The notes: generated from the sequence alone by a model not told the origin. 50,866 nucleotides of DNA from Thiorhodospira sibirica ATCC 700588 (GCF_000227725.2 NZ_MU255057.1:3816-54681); one strand, 5' to 3'. Counted from the stretch's first letter, positions 27,480-38,800 are shown. Translations and numbers: made by a program.

Positions 27480-29390
27480 ATGCTGAATAAAATGCGCCTA
27501 TTGGGGAAAATCAGTCTGGGATTGGGTCTATTTGTGCTGGGTGCAGGTCTGTTGACGGTGCTTAACCTCAGCAGCCTCAACACCATCATAAGCCAGGCAG
27601 AACAGCGCGAACTACAGGCCTTGGCCCAGGACATCCGCCATCGGATGCATGGCCAGCTGCGCACCGGGGAAATGCTGGCTTACAGCATTGCCCAGCAGCC
27701 GAGGGTTCAAGCTGCTTTTGCGGCCGGTGACCGGCAGGCGCTGAGCGATATGCTGCTGCCGGTCTTTACGCAGCTGCAACAGCGTTTTGGCTTAGAGCAG
27801 TTTCAGTTTCACACCCCGCCCGCCACCTCCTTTCTACGCTTGCACATGCCAACCCGCTTTGGCGATGATCTATCTTCCTTTCGCGCCACCGTGGTCAAAG
27901 CCAATCAGGAACAACGCACCATCACCGGTCTGGAAGTGGGCGTCGCCGGTCTGGGGATGCGTAGTGTGGTGCCGGTGTACGATCAACAGGGGCAGCACTT
28001 GGGGAGCGTGGAGTTTGGCTTGGCGTTGGGGCAGGATTTTTTTAGCCAATTTGCAACCGAGCGCGGCGTAGATGCCGCCTTGCACTTAATCACCGCCCAA
28101 GAGATACACACCTTCGCCACCTCGGCACATGCCCAACCCCTGCTCGATCCACCTCGACTGCGGCGGGCATTGCACGGCGAGGAGCAATTCATTCAGGAGC
28201 AGATCAACGGGCAGGCGCTGGCGGTGTATGTGATGCCGGTGCATGATTTTTCTGGCCAGGCCATTGGCGTCATTGAACTGGCCAAAGATCGCAGCCATTA
28301 CATCACCACCCTGCAGCAGGTGCGCAATTCCGCCATTACCGTCACCGTGGGGCTGCTGGCCTTTGGTATCCTGCTCACCTTCATGATGGTGAAAAATATT
28401 CAGCAGCGTACCCAGAAACTGGCGCGGAACATGCGCGAAATTGCTGCAGGCGATTTACGCATCCCCATCCAGGACAGCCAAGCTGACGAGATCGCCGATC
28501 TAGCCCAGGTTGCCGATACCATGCGCATCCAGTTACACCAACTGGTTGCCAGGCTTATGGAACACGCCAAAGCCCTGGATGATTCCGCGCAGTCCATCGC
28601 CACCGCCATCAAAGACCAGGCAGCCACCTCCACTCAGACCTCCTCATCCATTGCCGAAATCACCGCAACCATGGAGCAGTTGTCAGCCTCCTCTTCACAG
28701 GTAGCGGAACATGCTGGCGTCTTGGCCAAAATCTCCGACAACACCTATCAAAACGCCCAGGACGGTCAGCAGGGGCTGCAGTCAGTCATGGATAAAATGC
28801 AGATGATTCAGCAAGACAGCCAAGCCAATCTACACGACATCGTGAGCTTGGGGGTGCGTTCCAACGAAATTGGCAAAATCATGTCCATCATCCATGCCAT
28901 TGCCGATCAATCCAAACTGATTGCCTTTAATGCCGCCCTGGAGGCTGCAGACACCACCGATTCAGGACGCCGCTTTGGGGTGGTTGCCAGTGAAATTCGC
29001 CGCCTGGCGGATAATGTCAGCCAATCTGCCCATGAGATCGAGCAAAAAATTGAACATGTCCAAGAGGCCATTGCCCGCCTGGAAATCAATTCACAGCGCA
29101 GCGTTGAAACCATCGGCGCCGGTCTAAGCGCCATGCAGCACAGCGCCACCCACTTTGAAAGCCTGCTGCACAGCGCCCATGAAAGCAACAGCGCTGCACA
29201 ACAAATTGCCCTGTCTTCACAGCAACAGCGCACCGCCAATACCCAGGTGACGATTGCCTTGCGCGAAATGGTCAGCGCCAGCAAACACACCAGTCAGGCC
29301 ATTAGTCATATTGCCCAAATCAGTGAAACAATGTCGCATCTGGCCAGCGAGCTTAACGCCCAAGTCAATCACTTTCGGTTAATGCCATAA
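27480..29390 (+). CDS. Methyl-accepting chemotaxis protein, double-Cache type
   Basis: This 636-residue transmembrane receptor has an N-terminal helix at about 9-32, a periplasmic Cache-like sensor at about 35-275, a second helix at about 283-305 and a HAMP domain at about 306-360. The coiled-coil signalling domain runs to the end. The hairpin tip reads IIHAIADQSKLIAFNAALEA then FGVVASEIRRLAD, close to but not identical with the MCP consensus (QTNLLALNAAIEAARAGE). The helices carry a Thr-Asp insertion-like TTDSGRR, so interaction with CheA/CheW may be specialised. No che genes are in the window. The ligand is unknown. Confidence 0.92.
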   Translation: MLNKMRLLGKISLGLGLFVLGAGLLTVLNLSSLNTIISQAEQRELQALAQDIRHRMHGQLRTGEMLAYSIAQQPRVQAAFAAGDRQALSDMLLPVFTQLQQRFGLEQFQFHTPPATSFLRLHMPTRFGDDLSSFRATVVKANQEQRTITGLEVGVAGLGMRSVVPVYDQQGQHLGSVEFGLALGQDFFSQFATERGVDAALHLITAQEIHTFATSAHAQPLLDPPRLRRALHGEEQFIQEQINGQALAVYVMPVHDFSGQAIGVIELAKDRSHYITTLQQVRNSAITVTVGLLAFGILLTFMMVKNIQQRTQKLARNMREIAAGDLRIPIQDSQADEIADLAQVADTMRIQLHQLVARLMEHAKALDDSAQSIATAIKDQAATSTQTSSSIAEITATMEQLSASSSQVAEHAGVLAKISDNTYQNAQDGQQGLQSVMDKMQMIQQDSQANLHDIVSLGVRSNEIGKIMSIIHAIADQSKLIAFNAALEAADTTDSGRRFGVVASEIRRLADNVSQSAHEIEQKIEHVQEAIARLEINSQRSVETIGAGLSAMQHSATHFESLLHSAHESNSAAQQIALSSQQQRTANTQVTIALREMVSASKHTSQAISHIAQISETMSHLASELNAQVNHFRLMP

Positions 29391-29816
29391 ACGGCAGGGA
29401 GCGCCAGCTCCGCACCGGGAACGCACAGCTCCAGCTGCCGCCTCAAAAAACTCCCCTCCTTTTGAAGGAGGGGTGCCCCGTCAGGGGCGGGGTGGTTATG
29501 GGTGATTTTGACCCCCTCCCCGCCGGCGGCGGGACTCCCCCTTGGCAGGGGGAGAGTCTTTCTAAGCGGGAGCGCCGAGTTTTACTCGGCTGGTTTTTAA
29601 TCCATGTTCCGGTTGCCCGACCTGCCGAGTACAACTCGGCGCTCCACGGTTAGAACCAGTGGGTGCCGTCGTGTTGGGCGAGGCCGAGGGTTTGTAGGGC
29701 GGTGAGGACTTCCCACTACATTATGCAGGGCTACCGCAAAAAATACCGCCTCCTTTGTGGCCACTGCACAAATCCGTTGCCGGGCGCTTTGAACTGATAT
29801 CTTGTGACGACACTAT
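29391..29816. other. Intergenic with palindromic repeats and a coding scrap
   Basis: The stretch between the chemoreceptor and murJ is dominated by the composite palindromic repeat described separately. On the minus strand at about 29652-29715 a short frame reads EVLTALQTLGLAQHDGTHWF to a TAA, with no start codon. It looks like the C-terminus of a lost gene I cannot name. Confidence 0.35.
29449..29650 (-). repeat. Composite palindromic repeat, inverted relative of 830-1180
   Basis: On the minus strand this reads, in the same order as near the left edge, a GCCGAGT-type double palindrome (with GGAGCGCCGAGTT and AACTCGGCGCTCC), CTCCCCCTGCCAAGGGGGAG, a CCCCGCCCCT/GGGGC hairpin, and CCCCTCCTTCAAAAGGAGGGG with a T run. 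The left-edge locus has about 110-bp tandem units in place of the single palindromic block. Confidence 0.75.
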
Positions 29817-31391
29817 CTAATGTGTGGGGGATTCGAGGCGCTGGGGGCTGAATTCGTGCCAGCGCAGGCCAAGCAGCAGCAGGGTGAGTAGATAGCTCAG
29901 TGCGCCCAGTCCGATCAGGCCAAACAAGGTGACGACGCGCTGCCAGGCGGGCCAGAGTCCCCACTGTGCCAGTGGCGGGCTGAGCCACCACAGGGCCAAG
30001 GCCATCAGCAGACCTGCCAAGGCAACGGCCAGCCCCAGGCGGCGCCAGCCCGGCTGCGGTTGGTAGATCCGATCCCGATAGAGCAACCCTAGCAAAAGCC
30101 CGGCGTTGAGCATGGCCGATAATGCGGTGGCTAAGGCCAGTCCGGCGTGTGCGCCGGGAATTTCTAGCCAGACCCACGGCACTACAATGGCAAAATTCAG
30201 CGCAATATTGGCCAGCATGGCGATGATGCCGATCTTGACCGGGGTTTTGGTGTCTTGGCGAGAGTAAAAACCGGGGGCCAGTACCTTGATGAAGATAAAG
30301 GCGGGCAGGCCCAGCGCATAGGCCATCAGTGAAAGCGCCGCCATCCGGGTATCAAAGGCGGTGAAGGCTTGATATTGAATCAGGCTGGCGAGAATCGGGC
30401 CAGCCAGCAGGATCAGGCCCAAGGCCGCCGGGATGGCTATCAGCACCGCCAGCCGCAGTGCCCAGTCCAAGGTACGGCTAAACGCCTTTGGATCATCACT
30501 GACATGCTCATGCGACAAGCGCGGCAGAATCACCGTGGCAATGGCAATGCCGAAAATGGCCAGTGGCAGTTCCACAAAGCGGTCGGAAAAATACAGCCAG
30601 GAAATGGAGCCCGCCACCAGAAAGGAGGCGATCAGGGTGTCAATCAGCAGATTGATCTGCACCACGGAGGAGCCAAAAATCGCCGGGAGCATCAGGCGCA
30701 TGATCTTGCGCACCCCGGCATGGGCGCGGCGCAAGCGGGGTCGAGGCAACAGCCCCAGACGTAGCAGAAAGGGGATTTGAAAACCCAGCTGTACCGCCCC
30801 GGCGATAAACACCCCCCAGGCCAGGGCCTTGACCGGTTCGCTGAACCAGGGCGCAGCGAATAGCGCCGCGCCAATCAGCGAGAGATTCAAAAACACCGGG
30901 GTAAAGGCGGGTACGGCAAAGCGCCCCATGCTATTGAGAATGCCCCCGGCCATCGCGGTCAGGGAGATAAACAACAGATAAGGGAAGGTAATGCGCAGCA
31001 TCTCAATGGCCAGTTCGCGGCGGCCATCGTCACCGGAAAAGCCCGGCGCAAAGATCATGATCAACACGGGCGCTGCGAGCATCCCCAGCACGGTGATCAC
31101 AAACAGCACCAGGGTGAGCATCCCGCTGACGTGATCAATCAGATCGCGCAAGGCATTCTGACCATGACGGGTCTTGTACTCGGCAAACACCGGCACAAAG
31201 GCTTGCGAGAAGGCCCCTTCGGCAAACAGGCGGCGCAAAAAATTGGGAATGCGAAAAGCCACAAAGAAGGCATCGGTGGCCCCGGTGGCGCCGAAATTGA
31301 CCGCCAGCACCATATCGCGCACATAGCCAAACAGGCGCGAAATCAGGGTCATCCCGCCGACCACCAAGGTAGCGCGCAAAAGCTGAGCCAT
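29817..31391 (-). CDS. murJ: Lipid II flippase MurJ
   Basis: This 524-residue MATE/MVF-family membrane protein flips lipid II across the inner membrane for peptidoglycan synthesis. About 14 hydrophobic helices are visible. Residues corresponding to essential charges in E. coli MurJ (R18, R24, D39, R52) are present as R19, R25, D40 and R53 in SRLFGYVRDMVLAVNFG and RIPNFLRRLFAEGAFSQAF. Start ATG at 31391 is 13 bp after the stop of the upstream hydrolase gene, so the two probably share a transcript. Only palindromic repeats lie downstream. Confidence 0.95.
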   Translation of the reverse strand: MAQLLRATLVVGGMTLISRLFGYVRDMVLAVNFGATGATDAFFVAFRIPNFLRRLFAEGAFSQAFVPVFAEYKTRHGQNALRDLIDHVSGMLTLVLFVITVLGMLAAPVLIMIFAPGFSGDDGRRELAIEMLRITFPYLLFISLTAMAGGILNSMGRFAVPAFTPVFLNLSLIGAALFAAPWFSEPVKALAWGVFIAGAVQLGFQIPFLLRLGLLPRPRLRRAHAGVRKIMRLMLPAIFGSSVVQINLLIDTLIASFLVAGSISWLYFSDRFVELPLAIFGIAIATVILPRLSHEHVSDDPKAFSRTLDWALRLAVLIAIPAALGLILLAGPILASLIQYQAFTAFDTRMAALSLMAYALGLPAFIFIKVLAPGFYSRQDTKTPVKIGIIAMLANIALNFAIVVPWVWLEIPGAHAGLALATALSAMLNAGLLLGLLYRDRIYQPQPGWRRLGLAVALAGLLMALALWWLSPPLAQWGLWPAWQRVVTLFGLIGLGALSYLLTLLLLGLRWHEFSPQRLESPTH

Positions 31392-31404
31392 CAGAATATG
31401 CGCC

Positions 31405-32943
31405 TTAGCGGGCGACCAGCGGGAAGGTCAGGGCAATTGCCCAGGCAAAGGCCAGCGCATTGGCAAAGGCCCCGACCAGCGGATGATAGCTGCGTCGATA
31501 GGCCCAGCGGCTGAACAGGCCATGCACGATGAAAAACGGCACCATCGCCGGGATGATGATGATCAAGAAAAACAGTTCTTCCAGGCTGAGCAGAGTCGCC
31601 GCAATCAAGGACAGCACAAACAGCACCTTGGTCAAGGCATAGGCCCCGCGCAAGGTCACCGCGCCTCGGGTAAACCATTCGTCGGCAGCAAAAAACAAAA
31701 AAGTGCCGCCGAACAGCACGATCACCAGCCACAGCCGTTCCGGAATCGGCATAAACGAGGCGACAAAGGTATCCATCACCCAGGCCACCGACAAGGTGAC
31801 ATAAGCCCCGGCAGCCAACATCGCGCCTACCAGACGGCGGCGGCTGAACCAGACCCCTTGGCGCAGTTTGCCCGCCCACAACAGACCCAGCCAGGTCAGC
31901 GCGCCATACAGCGCAAAATGCAGGAATAAATAATCCCCAATCAGAATGGGCAGCGGCACACTGGGCAAGGGCCACAAGATCAGCGGGGTAAAAATCGCCG
32001 GCAGCAGGGCCAGCGGCCAGAACACCCGCCAGCGATCCACGCCACTGCCCAACGGCGTACGCGCAATCTTGGGTAATAAGGTTGCCAAAGGGCGCGCCAG
32101 CAGCAACAGCCCCATCAACAGCAGCAGCAGCCACGGCCCGCGCCGGTCGATAAAGCCATCTCCAGGGGTGATGGTCAGCGACTGATTAAGCCAATCCAGC
32201 GTTTCCTGCAAAGCGACTGGACTATACAGCACACCAATATGCTCTACGCCATTGGCCAAGGCCAGACGGCGCGCCGTACCTTCAGTAAAATCACCGTAGG
32301 TGATACCCGCCTGCACCTGCCCATCAGGGGTGGCATGGGCGACGGCCGCTGCACCCAGATCTTGCAACCCCTGCGGCTCCAGGGCGCCATACACCACTAA
32401 AAGATTACGCGGGGCATCATGGCGGCTGTGATCAGAAAAGGGCGAAACCGCGACGGTGGCATTGATCTTCGCAGGGTATTCGCTGGCATAGCGCATCACC
32501 GTATCCGAGGCCATCGAATGACCCACCAAGGCCAGCTCACCATTACCCCCCGGCAGCGCTTGCGCAAAGTCCACCACTTCCGTCAAGGCCGCTACCAGCA
32601 TCTGACTGCGCGCCTCATAATCGGCCAGTTCCCCGGCAATCGGTACGGGATGGCGTCCATGACCGGGAAAATCAAAACTCAGCGCCTGGTAGCCATTGCG
32701 CGCCAAGGTCAGGGCAAAGGGCTGCATCAACTGCTGCGAACCGGCAAAACCATGGGCAATGATCACCACCGGGGCCTGCTGTGGAGCAGGCTCAGGCGCA
32801 AACAGCGTGATCGGGGTCTGGCCCACGCTAAAATATTCTATGGAAACGGCCTGAAAAGGGCGCAACAACTGCCAGACACTGAGCATTATCAAGACCAGTG
32901 CAAGCAGCGTAATCAGGCTAAGGCGGAGATGGCGTCGTTTCAT
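31405..32943 (-). CDS. Alpha/beta hydrolase fused to a multi-helix membrane domain
   Basis: This 512-residue protein has an N-terminal anchor (about 8-28). An alpha/beta-hydrolase domain at about 30-270 has an oxyanion-type HGFAGSQQ and the nucleophile elbow GHSMAS. Six to seven hydrophobic helices follow from about 280 to the end. The nucleophile Ser and an Asp/His-bearing core are consistent with an active esterase or lipase, but the substrate is unknown. The architecture (outward hydrolase tethered to a polytopic domain) and the position immediately upstream of murJ suggest an envelope role; that is inference. The start at ATG 32943 gives a typical signal anchor. A 332-bp repeat lies 75 bp upstream. 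Confidence 0.85.
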   Translation of the reverse strand: MKRRHLRLSLITLLALVLIMLSVWQLLRPFQAVSIEYFSVGQTPITLFAPEPAPQQAPVVIIAHGFAGSQQLMQPFALTLARNGYQALSFDFPGHGRHPVPIAGELADYEARSQMLVAALTEVVDFAQALPGGNGELALVGHSMASDTVMRYASEYPAKINATVAVSPFSDHSRHDAPRNLLVVYGALEPQGLQDLGAAAVAHATPDGQVQAGITYGDFTEGTARRLALANGVEHIGVLYSPVALQETLDWLNQSLTITPGDGFIDRRGPWLLLLLMGLLLLARPLATLLPKIARTPLGSGVDRWRVFWPLALLPAIFTPLILWPLPSVPLPILIGDYLFLHFALYGALTWLGLLWAGKLRQGVWFSRRRLVGAMLAAGAYVTLSVAWVMDTFVASFMPIPERLWLVIVLFGGTFLFFAADEWFTRGAVTLRGAYALTKVLFVLSLIAATLLSLEELFFLIIIIPAMVPFFIVHGLFSRWAYRRSYHPLVGAFANALAFAWAIALTFPLVAR

Positions 32944-33017
32944 TACACTTCGATTCCAAGGCTGAAGGGGACTGGCCAGCCAGCGGCCAGTACCCGCGCA
33001 TTATGCCTTAGATTGCC

Positions 33018-33349
33018 TGCTCCTAAAAACCTAAACAAAGTTGCTTATGCGATTTTTAGGCACTTCGCTCTCCGTTGATAACACCCTTGCGGGCGAGCAA
33101 CTGGAGTCCTGGTTGAGCAGTCCCAACCGAATGGCCGGTCAACACCGGCAACATGGGCGGTTTCAGCCGTCGAAACCCAGCTTGCGCCATAAAAGTGGCC
33201 TCGGCGTTCATCCTGAACAGAGAACAACTTTGCGATTCGACTTCGACCCCGACCATGGAACGCGAAACCTTCGCGCTTGTAGATAACCTATCTACAGTAG
33301 GGAATTTTGATGAAGAATGAAGAAAAAATCAAGAACTGTTTTTTGCTCC
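33018..33349 (+). mobile_element. 332-bp structured repeat, copy 3
   Basis: This copy has the same length, ends and stems as copies 1 and 2. It carries subfamily differences shared with copy 4: CCATGG for CCATAG, TTCGCGCTT for TTCGCGTTT, and CTACAGTAGGGAATTTTGATGAAG in the right part. It lies in the divergent promoter interval between the hydrolase-murJ pair and lgt. The reconstructed empty site is GATTGC-CT-CCACGC. The 250 bp from here to lgt show no convincing gene. Confidence 0.75.
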
Positions 33350-33600
33350 ACGCATCCAAGGATAGCTTGGGCCATACGCCAGACACCGACACCCACCACG
33401 GCCATGCAAGCATTGGACAAAGCCTGTCTGAATCAGGCAAAATTTTCGCCACTCAACGGTGCAATCAGTCCAGCGCCGGTGAGTACGGCCTTGCTGGCAG
33501 TGTGTCTGTGTTGTTCTCGCGCCGCTGTGTGCGCTAACGCTGACTGGCCGGCGGCCCATCCACTTCTCCTGAGTTGTCAGGCTTTTCTAAGATACATTCT

Positions 33601-34416
33601 ATGTTGACGCATCCGTTTATCGATCCCATTGCTATTGCTGCCGGGCCGGTGCAAATTCACTGGTATGGCATCATGTATGTGGTGGGCTTTCTCGCTTTTT
33701 GGTGGTTGGGGTATCGCCGTGCCCAAGCGCCCTTTAGTCCGCTGCCGCCGGAAAAAATCAGCGATCTGTTGTTTTATGGGGTGCTGGGGGTGATTCTGGG
33801 CGGGCGCTTGGGCTATGTGCTGTTTTATCAATTTGACGCCTTTTGGCAAGCGCCGTGGATCATTCTGCGCATATGGGAGGGCGGGATGAGCTTCCACGGC
33901 GGGCTTTTGGGAGTGCTGCTGGTGGCCTGGGCCTATGCGCGTCATTTACAAATCCCTTTTTTGCGCCTGACGGATTTTGTCGCCCCCTTGATTCCCATCG
34001 GTTTGGGTGCCGGGCGTTTGGGCAACTGGATCAACGGCGAGCTATGGGGCAAAACCACAGAGCTTCCCTGGGCGATGATTTTCCCGGCGGCTGACTGGAT
34101 GCCGCGCCATCCCTCACAGCTTTATCAGGCCGCGCTTGAAGGGCTGGCGCTGTTTGCCATTTTATGGATTTTTTCGCGCCAGCCGCGCCCCTTAGGTGCG
34201 GTATCCGGATTATTTTTGCTGGCTTATGGGCTGTTTCGTTTTGTGGTTGAGTTCGTGCGCGAGCCGGATCTGCATCTGGGCTATCTGGCCTGGAACTGGC
34301 TTACCTTGGGGCAGTTGCTCACCCTGCCGATGATGCTGGCCGGGGTGGCGCTTTTGTGGTGGGCCTATCACAAAGGCCGCACGCCAACGACCTTACCCTC
34401 CTCAAAGGTCGGTTAA
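33601..34416 (+). CDS. lgt: Prolipoprotein diacylglyceryl transferase
   Basis: This 271-residue inner-membrane enzyme transfers diacylglycerol to the lipobox Cys of prolipoproteins. Family blocks are [16 protein letters not shown] near the N-terminus, [11 protein letters not shown] with the catalytic His, and the Lgt signature [15 protein letters not shown] with the key Arg. Seven helices are visible. I chose ATG at 33601 ([11 protein letters not shown]), which matches the usual start; a TTG at 33574 is possible but adds an atypical leader. thyA begins two bases after the stop. Confidence 0.95.
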   Translation: MLTHPFIDPIAIAAGPVQIHWYGIMYVVGFLAFWWLGYRRAQAPFSPLPPEKISDLLFYGVLGVILGGRLGYVLFYQFDAFWQAPWIILRIWEGGMSFHGGLLGVLLVAWAYARHLQIPFLRLTDFVAPLIPIGLGAGRLGNWINGELWGKTTELPWAMIFPAADWMPRHPSQLYQAALEGLALFAILWIFSRQPRPLGAVSGLFLLAYGLFRFVVEFVREPDLHLGYLAWNWLTLGQLLTLPMMLAGVALLWWAYHKGRTPTTLPSSKVG

Positions 34417-34418
34417 CC

Positions 34419-35252
34419 ATGAACATTTATCTGGATTTATTGCGTGATGTGCTGGATAAAGGCTGCTTTAAGGCGGATCGTACCGGCACTGGGACTTACA
34501 GTGTCTTTGGGCGGCAGATTCGCATGGATCTGGCGCAGGGATTCCCCCTGCTGACCACCAAAAAGGTGCATTTCAAGGCGGTGGTGCATGAGCTGTTGTG
34601 GTTTTTGCGCGGGGAGACGCAGGTAGAAACCCTGCAACAGCACGGCGTGCATATCTGGGATGCCTGGGCGGATGAGCATGGTGCGCTGGGGCCGATTTAC
34701 GGACGGCAATGGCGCGCCTGGCCGACCCCACAGGGGGAGACCATCGATCAACTCGCTGCGGTGCTGCAGCAGATTCGTGAACGCCCCGATTCACGACGCC
34801 TCCTGGTCAGTGCCTGGAATGTCGCCGATCTGCCCGATGAACGCTTAAGCCCGCAAGAAAATGTCAAACAGGGGCGCATGGCCTTGGCGCCGTGTCATAC
34901 GCTGTTTCAGTTTTATGTGGCGGATGGGCGGCTGTCATGTCAGCTGTACCAGCGTAGCGCCGATATTTTTCTGGGAGTGCCCTTTAATATCGCCAGCTAC
35001 GCGCTGCTGACGCAGATGATGGCCCAGGTCTGCGGCTTAAAAGCCGGGGAGTTTATCCACACCTTCGGCGATCTGCATGTGTATCAAAACCATCTCACCC
35101 AGGTCAAAGAACAACTGAGCCGCGAGCCTTTCCCCTTGCCACAGCTGGTGCTCAACCCGGCGGTGGAGGATCTGTTTGCCTTTACATACAGCGATATCAG
35201 CTTGCAGCACTATCAGGCACACCCGGCCATCAAAGCGCCGATTGCCGTGTAA
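34419..35252 (+). CDS. thyA: Thymidylate synthase
   Basis: This 277-residue enzyme makes dTMP from dUMP with methylenetetrahydrofolate. It begins [15 protein letters not shown]. Signature blocks include [12 protein letters not shown], the catalytic Cys in [13 protein letters not shown], and [20 protein letters not shown] with the dUMP-binding Asn. A small insertion ([11 protein letters not shown]) precedes the catalytic Cys, as in many 277-residue ThyA proteins. It is coupled to lgt upstream and followed by folA, the usual folate pairing. Confidence 0.96.
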   Translation: MNIYLDLLRDVLDKGCFKADRTGTGTYSVFGRQIRMDLAQGFPLLTTKKVHFKAVVHELLWFLRGETQVETLQQHGVHIWDAWADEHGALGPIYGRQWRAWPTPQGETIDQLAAVLQQIRERPDSRRLLVSAWNVADLPDERLSPQENVKQGRMALAPCHTLFQFYVADGRLSCQLYQRSADIFLGVPFNIASYALLTQMMAQVCGLKAGEFIHTFGDLHVYQNHLTQVKEQLSREPFPLPQLVLNPAVEDLFAFTYSDISLQHYQAHPAIKAPIAV

Positions 35253-35300
35253 TGTCAGGCTATTTCATCAAAATTTTGGCGGTCAACGATACCTTTATTT

Positions 35301-35831
35301 ATGCATAACTCCGATGACACACAGGCTCCCCGTATCGCCCTCGTGGTGGCGATGGATTGTCACGGGTTGATTGGTCGGTGTAATCAATTACCCTGGCACT
35401 TGCCCAACGATCTGGCGCATTTCAAGCGCCTGACCCTGCACAAGCCGATCATCATGGGCCGCAAGACCTTTGAGTCCATCGGGCGGCCTTTGCCGGAACG
35501 CAAAAATATCGTAATTACCCGCCACCCGGAGCGCCACGCTGTGCCTGGGTGTCATTTTGTGTCTTCGATGGCGGCGGCGCTGGGACAGGCAGCCCCGGCC
35601 GAGGAGGTGTTTATCATCGGCGGTGCGCAGCTGTATCAAGAGGGCCTGTCGATTGCGCAGCGTATCTATTTGACCCGCATTGCGCATGGCTTTGAAGATG
35701 GTGATACCTGGTTTCCGCCGCTGGATGACACCTGGCAGGAAATCGTCTGTGAGCCGCAGCCCGCCGATGAACGCAATCCCTACCCCCACGCCTTTTGCAT
35801 TCTCGAAAGGTCGCCGTGTGCTACGTCCTAA
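35301..35831 (+). CDS. folA: Dihydrofolate reductase
   Basis: This 176-residue enzyme regenerates tetrahydrofolate consumed by ThyA. It begins with a short extension and then IALVVAMDCHGLIGRCNQLP. LPWHLPNDLAHFKRLT carries the catalytic acidic residue, and IIMGRKTFESIGRPLPERKN and VFIIGGAQLYQ are NADPH-binding blocks. It is 49 bp after thyA, and smc starts 12 bp after its stop. Confidence 0.95.
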   Translation: MHNSDDTQAPRIALVVAMDCHGLIGRCNQLPWHLPNDLAHFKRLTLHKPIIMGRKTFESIGRPLPERKNIVITRHPERHAVPGCHFVSSMAAALGQAAPAEEVFIIGGAQLYQEGLSIAQRIYLTRIAHGFEDGDTWFPPLDDTWQEIVCEPQPADERNPYPHAFCILERSPCATS

Positions 35832-35843
35832 GCCTGCCTACTG

Positions 35844-38800
35844 ATGCGTCTGAGCAAGATTAAGCTAAGCGGCTTTAAGTCCTTCGTTGATCCGACCACC
35901 CTAAGCCTGCCAAGCAATCTGGTCGGCATTGTCGGCCCCAATGGCTGCGGCAAATCCAATACCATTGATGCAGTGCGCTGGGTGATGGGGGAGTCTTCTG
36001 CCAAGAATCTGCGCGGCGACTCCATGGAAGATGTCATTTTTAATGGCTCGGCCTCCCGCAAGCCGGTCGGACAGGCCAGCATTGAGCTGATCTTTGACAA
36101 TAGCGACGGCACCCTCGGCGGGGCCTATGCGCAATACAGTGAGATATCCATTCGCCGTCAGGTCAGCCGCGACGGGCAATCACAGTATTTTTTGAATCAT
36201 ACGCGCTGCCGCCGCCGCGATATTACCGACGTTTTTTTGGGCACCGGACTGGGGCCGCGCAGCTACGCCATCATTGAACAGGGCATGATCTCGCGCCTGA
36301 TTGAGGCCCGTCCGGAGGAATTGCGGGTGTATCTGGAAGAGGCGGCGGGTATCTCGCGTTACAAAGAACGCCGCCGGGAAACCGAAAACCGGATGCGGCA
36401 TACCCGCGAAAACCTTGAACGCCTCAATGATGTGCGCGAGGAGGTTGGCAAGCAATTACAGCATTTGCAACGCCAGGCCAGCACCGCCGAACGCTTTACC
36501 GTGCTCAAAGAAGAAGAGCGGCGCACCAAGGCGGAACTGCTGGCCTTGCGCCTGCAGGCACTGCAGCATGAGGCCGATGAACGACAGCGCACCTTGCAAA
36601 GCGAGCAGACCAAGCAGGATGCCGCACTGGCCCAGCAGCGCCACCTGGAAGCCGAGCAGGAAAAGCAGCGGGCGGCGCTGGTGGAGGCCAACGAGGTCTA
36701 TACCGACATCCAGGGACGCTACTATGCCGTAGGTACCGAGCTGGCCCGCACCGAGCAAGCGGTGCAACATGCCCGGCAACTGCACGAACAGCAATTGCAG
36801 ACACAGCAGCAGACCGAGGCGGCCTTGCAGGCGGTTGAGCAGCATCGCAACCAGGATCAGACACGGCTGGAAGCCTTGCAGCAACAGATCACCCAGCTAG
36901 ACGCCGCCCATGCCCAGGCCCAGGCGGGTATGGAAACACTGCAAGAACATCTGGAAAATGCCCAGGCCGAGATGGATCAATGGCAACACCGCTGGGATGC
37001 CTTCAATGAACAGGCCGCTGAACCGGCGCGGGTGGCCCAAGTGGAACGGGCGCGCATGGAACAACTGGAGCGCCAGATTGATCAGGCCAAAAACCGTCTA
37101 CAGCGTCTGCACGATGAAGGCCAGGCCCTGCACACCGAGGCGGTACAGGCAGAAATCAATGCCCTGCAGGCGCGGGTAGAACAGGCCGCCGAGGCGCAAA
37201 CGCAGCTGGATGAACAACTGGCAGCGCTGCTCGACAGTCTGGACAATGAACGCCGCCGGGCAACGACCGTCAGTCAGCGCCTGGATGATACCCGCCGTCA
37301 GGGACAAGAGGCACGCGGACGTCTGGCGTCCTTGCACACCTTGCAACAGGCTGCTTTGGGGCTGGGCGATGCGCAGCTAACCCCGTGGCTGCAGCGTCAT
37401 GGCTTAGAAACGGCAAGCCGTCTGGGGCAGCAGATTCGCGTCCCGCCAATGTGGGAAGCCGCGCTGGAGATGGTCCTGGGGCATTATCTGGAATCTTTGT
37501 GCGTGACCCAGCTCGACACGCTGCTCGGTGCGCTTGATGATCTGGAACAAGGCAGCCTAAGCGCGGTGGCCAGCACCGCTGAACCGCGCCAGCGCGAATC
37601 GCTCAGCGCCCCACCGGCCAGCTTTGAGACCCCTTCCTTGCTCAGCCAGACCCAAGGGCCGGCAGTGCTCGCCACCTGGCTGAATGGGATTTATACGGTG
37701 AGCGATGTCCATCAGGCCAAAAAGCTTCGCCCGGCGTTACAACCGGGACAATCCCTGATCACCCCGGATGGTCTGTGGCTTGGCCATGATTGGCTGCGGG
37801 TAGCGCGGGGCCACGATGCGCATCGTGGGCTGCTGGCGCGGGAACAACAGATTCAAGCGCTGGAAGCAGAATTGAGCCGCCTGCACGCCGCACAGGAAAC
37901 GCTGGAAGAAACCCTCGAACAGGCCCGCGCCCAGCAGCAAAGCCTGGAGACCAGCCGCGAACAGCTACAACTCCAGATCAATCAGGCACATCATCAGCTG
38001 GCCGGACTCAACAGCCAGCTGCAGCAGCGTCACAGCCGCCTGGAACAAATGCAGCAGCGCCTGCAAAGCCTGAATGATGAGCGCGAGGAACTGCAAGAAA
38101 GCCTCAGCGAGGCCCTGGAAAGTCTGCAGGAGGCCACCTACGCCCGCAATGCCGCCGTCACCCAAATGGAAACACTCAGCCATCAGCGCAGCGCCTTGCA
38201 AACGCAAAAAGAGCAACTCAGCCAGCGCCTTAGCATGGCGCGCGCCAATACCCAGCAGCACCGCGAGCAGTTCCATCAGCTGGCCTTGCAGCTAGAATCC
38301 AGCCGCAGCGCCCATCAGGCCACCGCGCAAAACCTGCAACGCTTGCAGGCCCAGGCCGCACAACTGCAGGCACAGCTTGACCGCCTGAGTGAGCAGCTTA
38401 GCGAAGAACACGCGCAGGCCGAACAACTGCAAGCGCAACAACTAGACGAGCTGCTGAGCCAGCATGTCAGCCTGGAACGTAGCCTCAATGAGGCGCGGGC
38501 AGCGGTACAAGGGATTGAGGCACAGCTGCGCACCCTGGAACGCCAGCGCACCACTGCCGAAACCGAGGTCGAGACACAGCGCAGCGTCCTTGAGGGCTTG
38601 CGCATGGCCTGTCAGGAGATAGCCGTACGCGGCCAGACCCTGCAAGAACAACTGGCCGAAACCGCATTTACCCTGGATACACTCCTGCAAACCTTAGACC
38701 CGCAGGCCACCATTGCCGACTGGCAACTCAAGGTGGAACAACTGGGCACCAAAATCCAGCGTCTGGGCGCCATCAATCTGGCCGCGATTGAGGAATATAA

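Noticed and set aside
33018-33349. 332-bp repeat as a guide-RNA relic of the IscB element
   Set aside because: No shared sequence with the omega RNA at 39390-39694 is visible and the ends differ.
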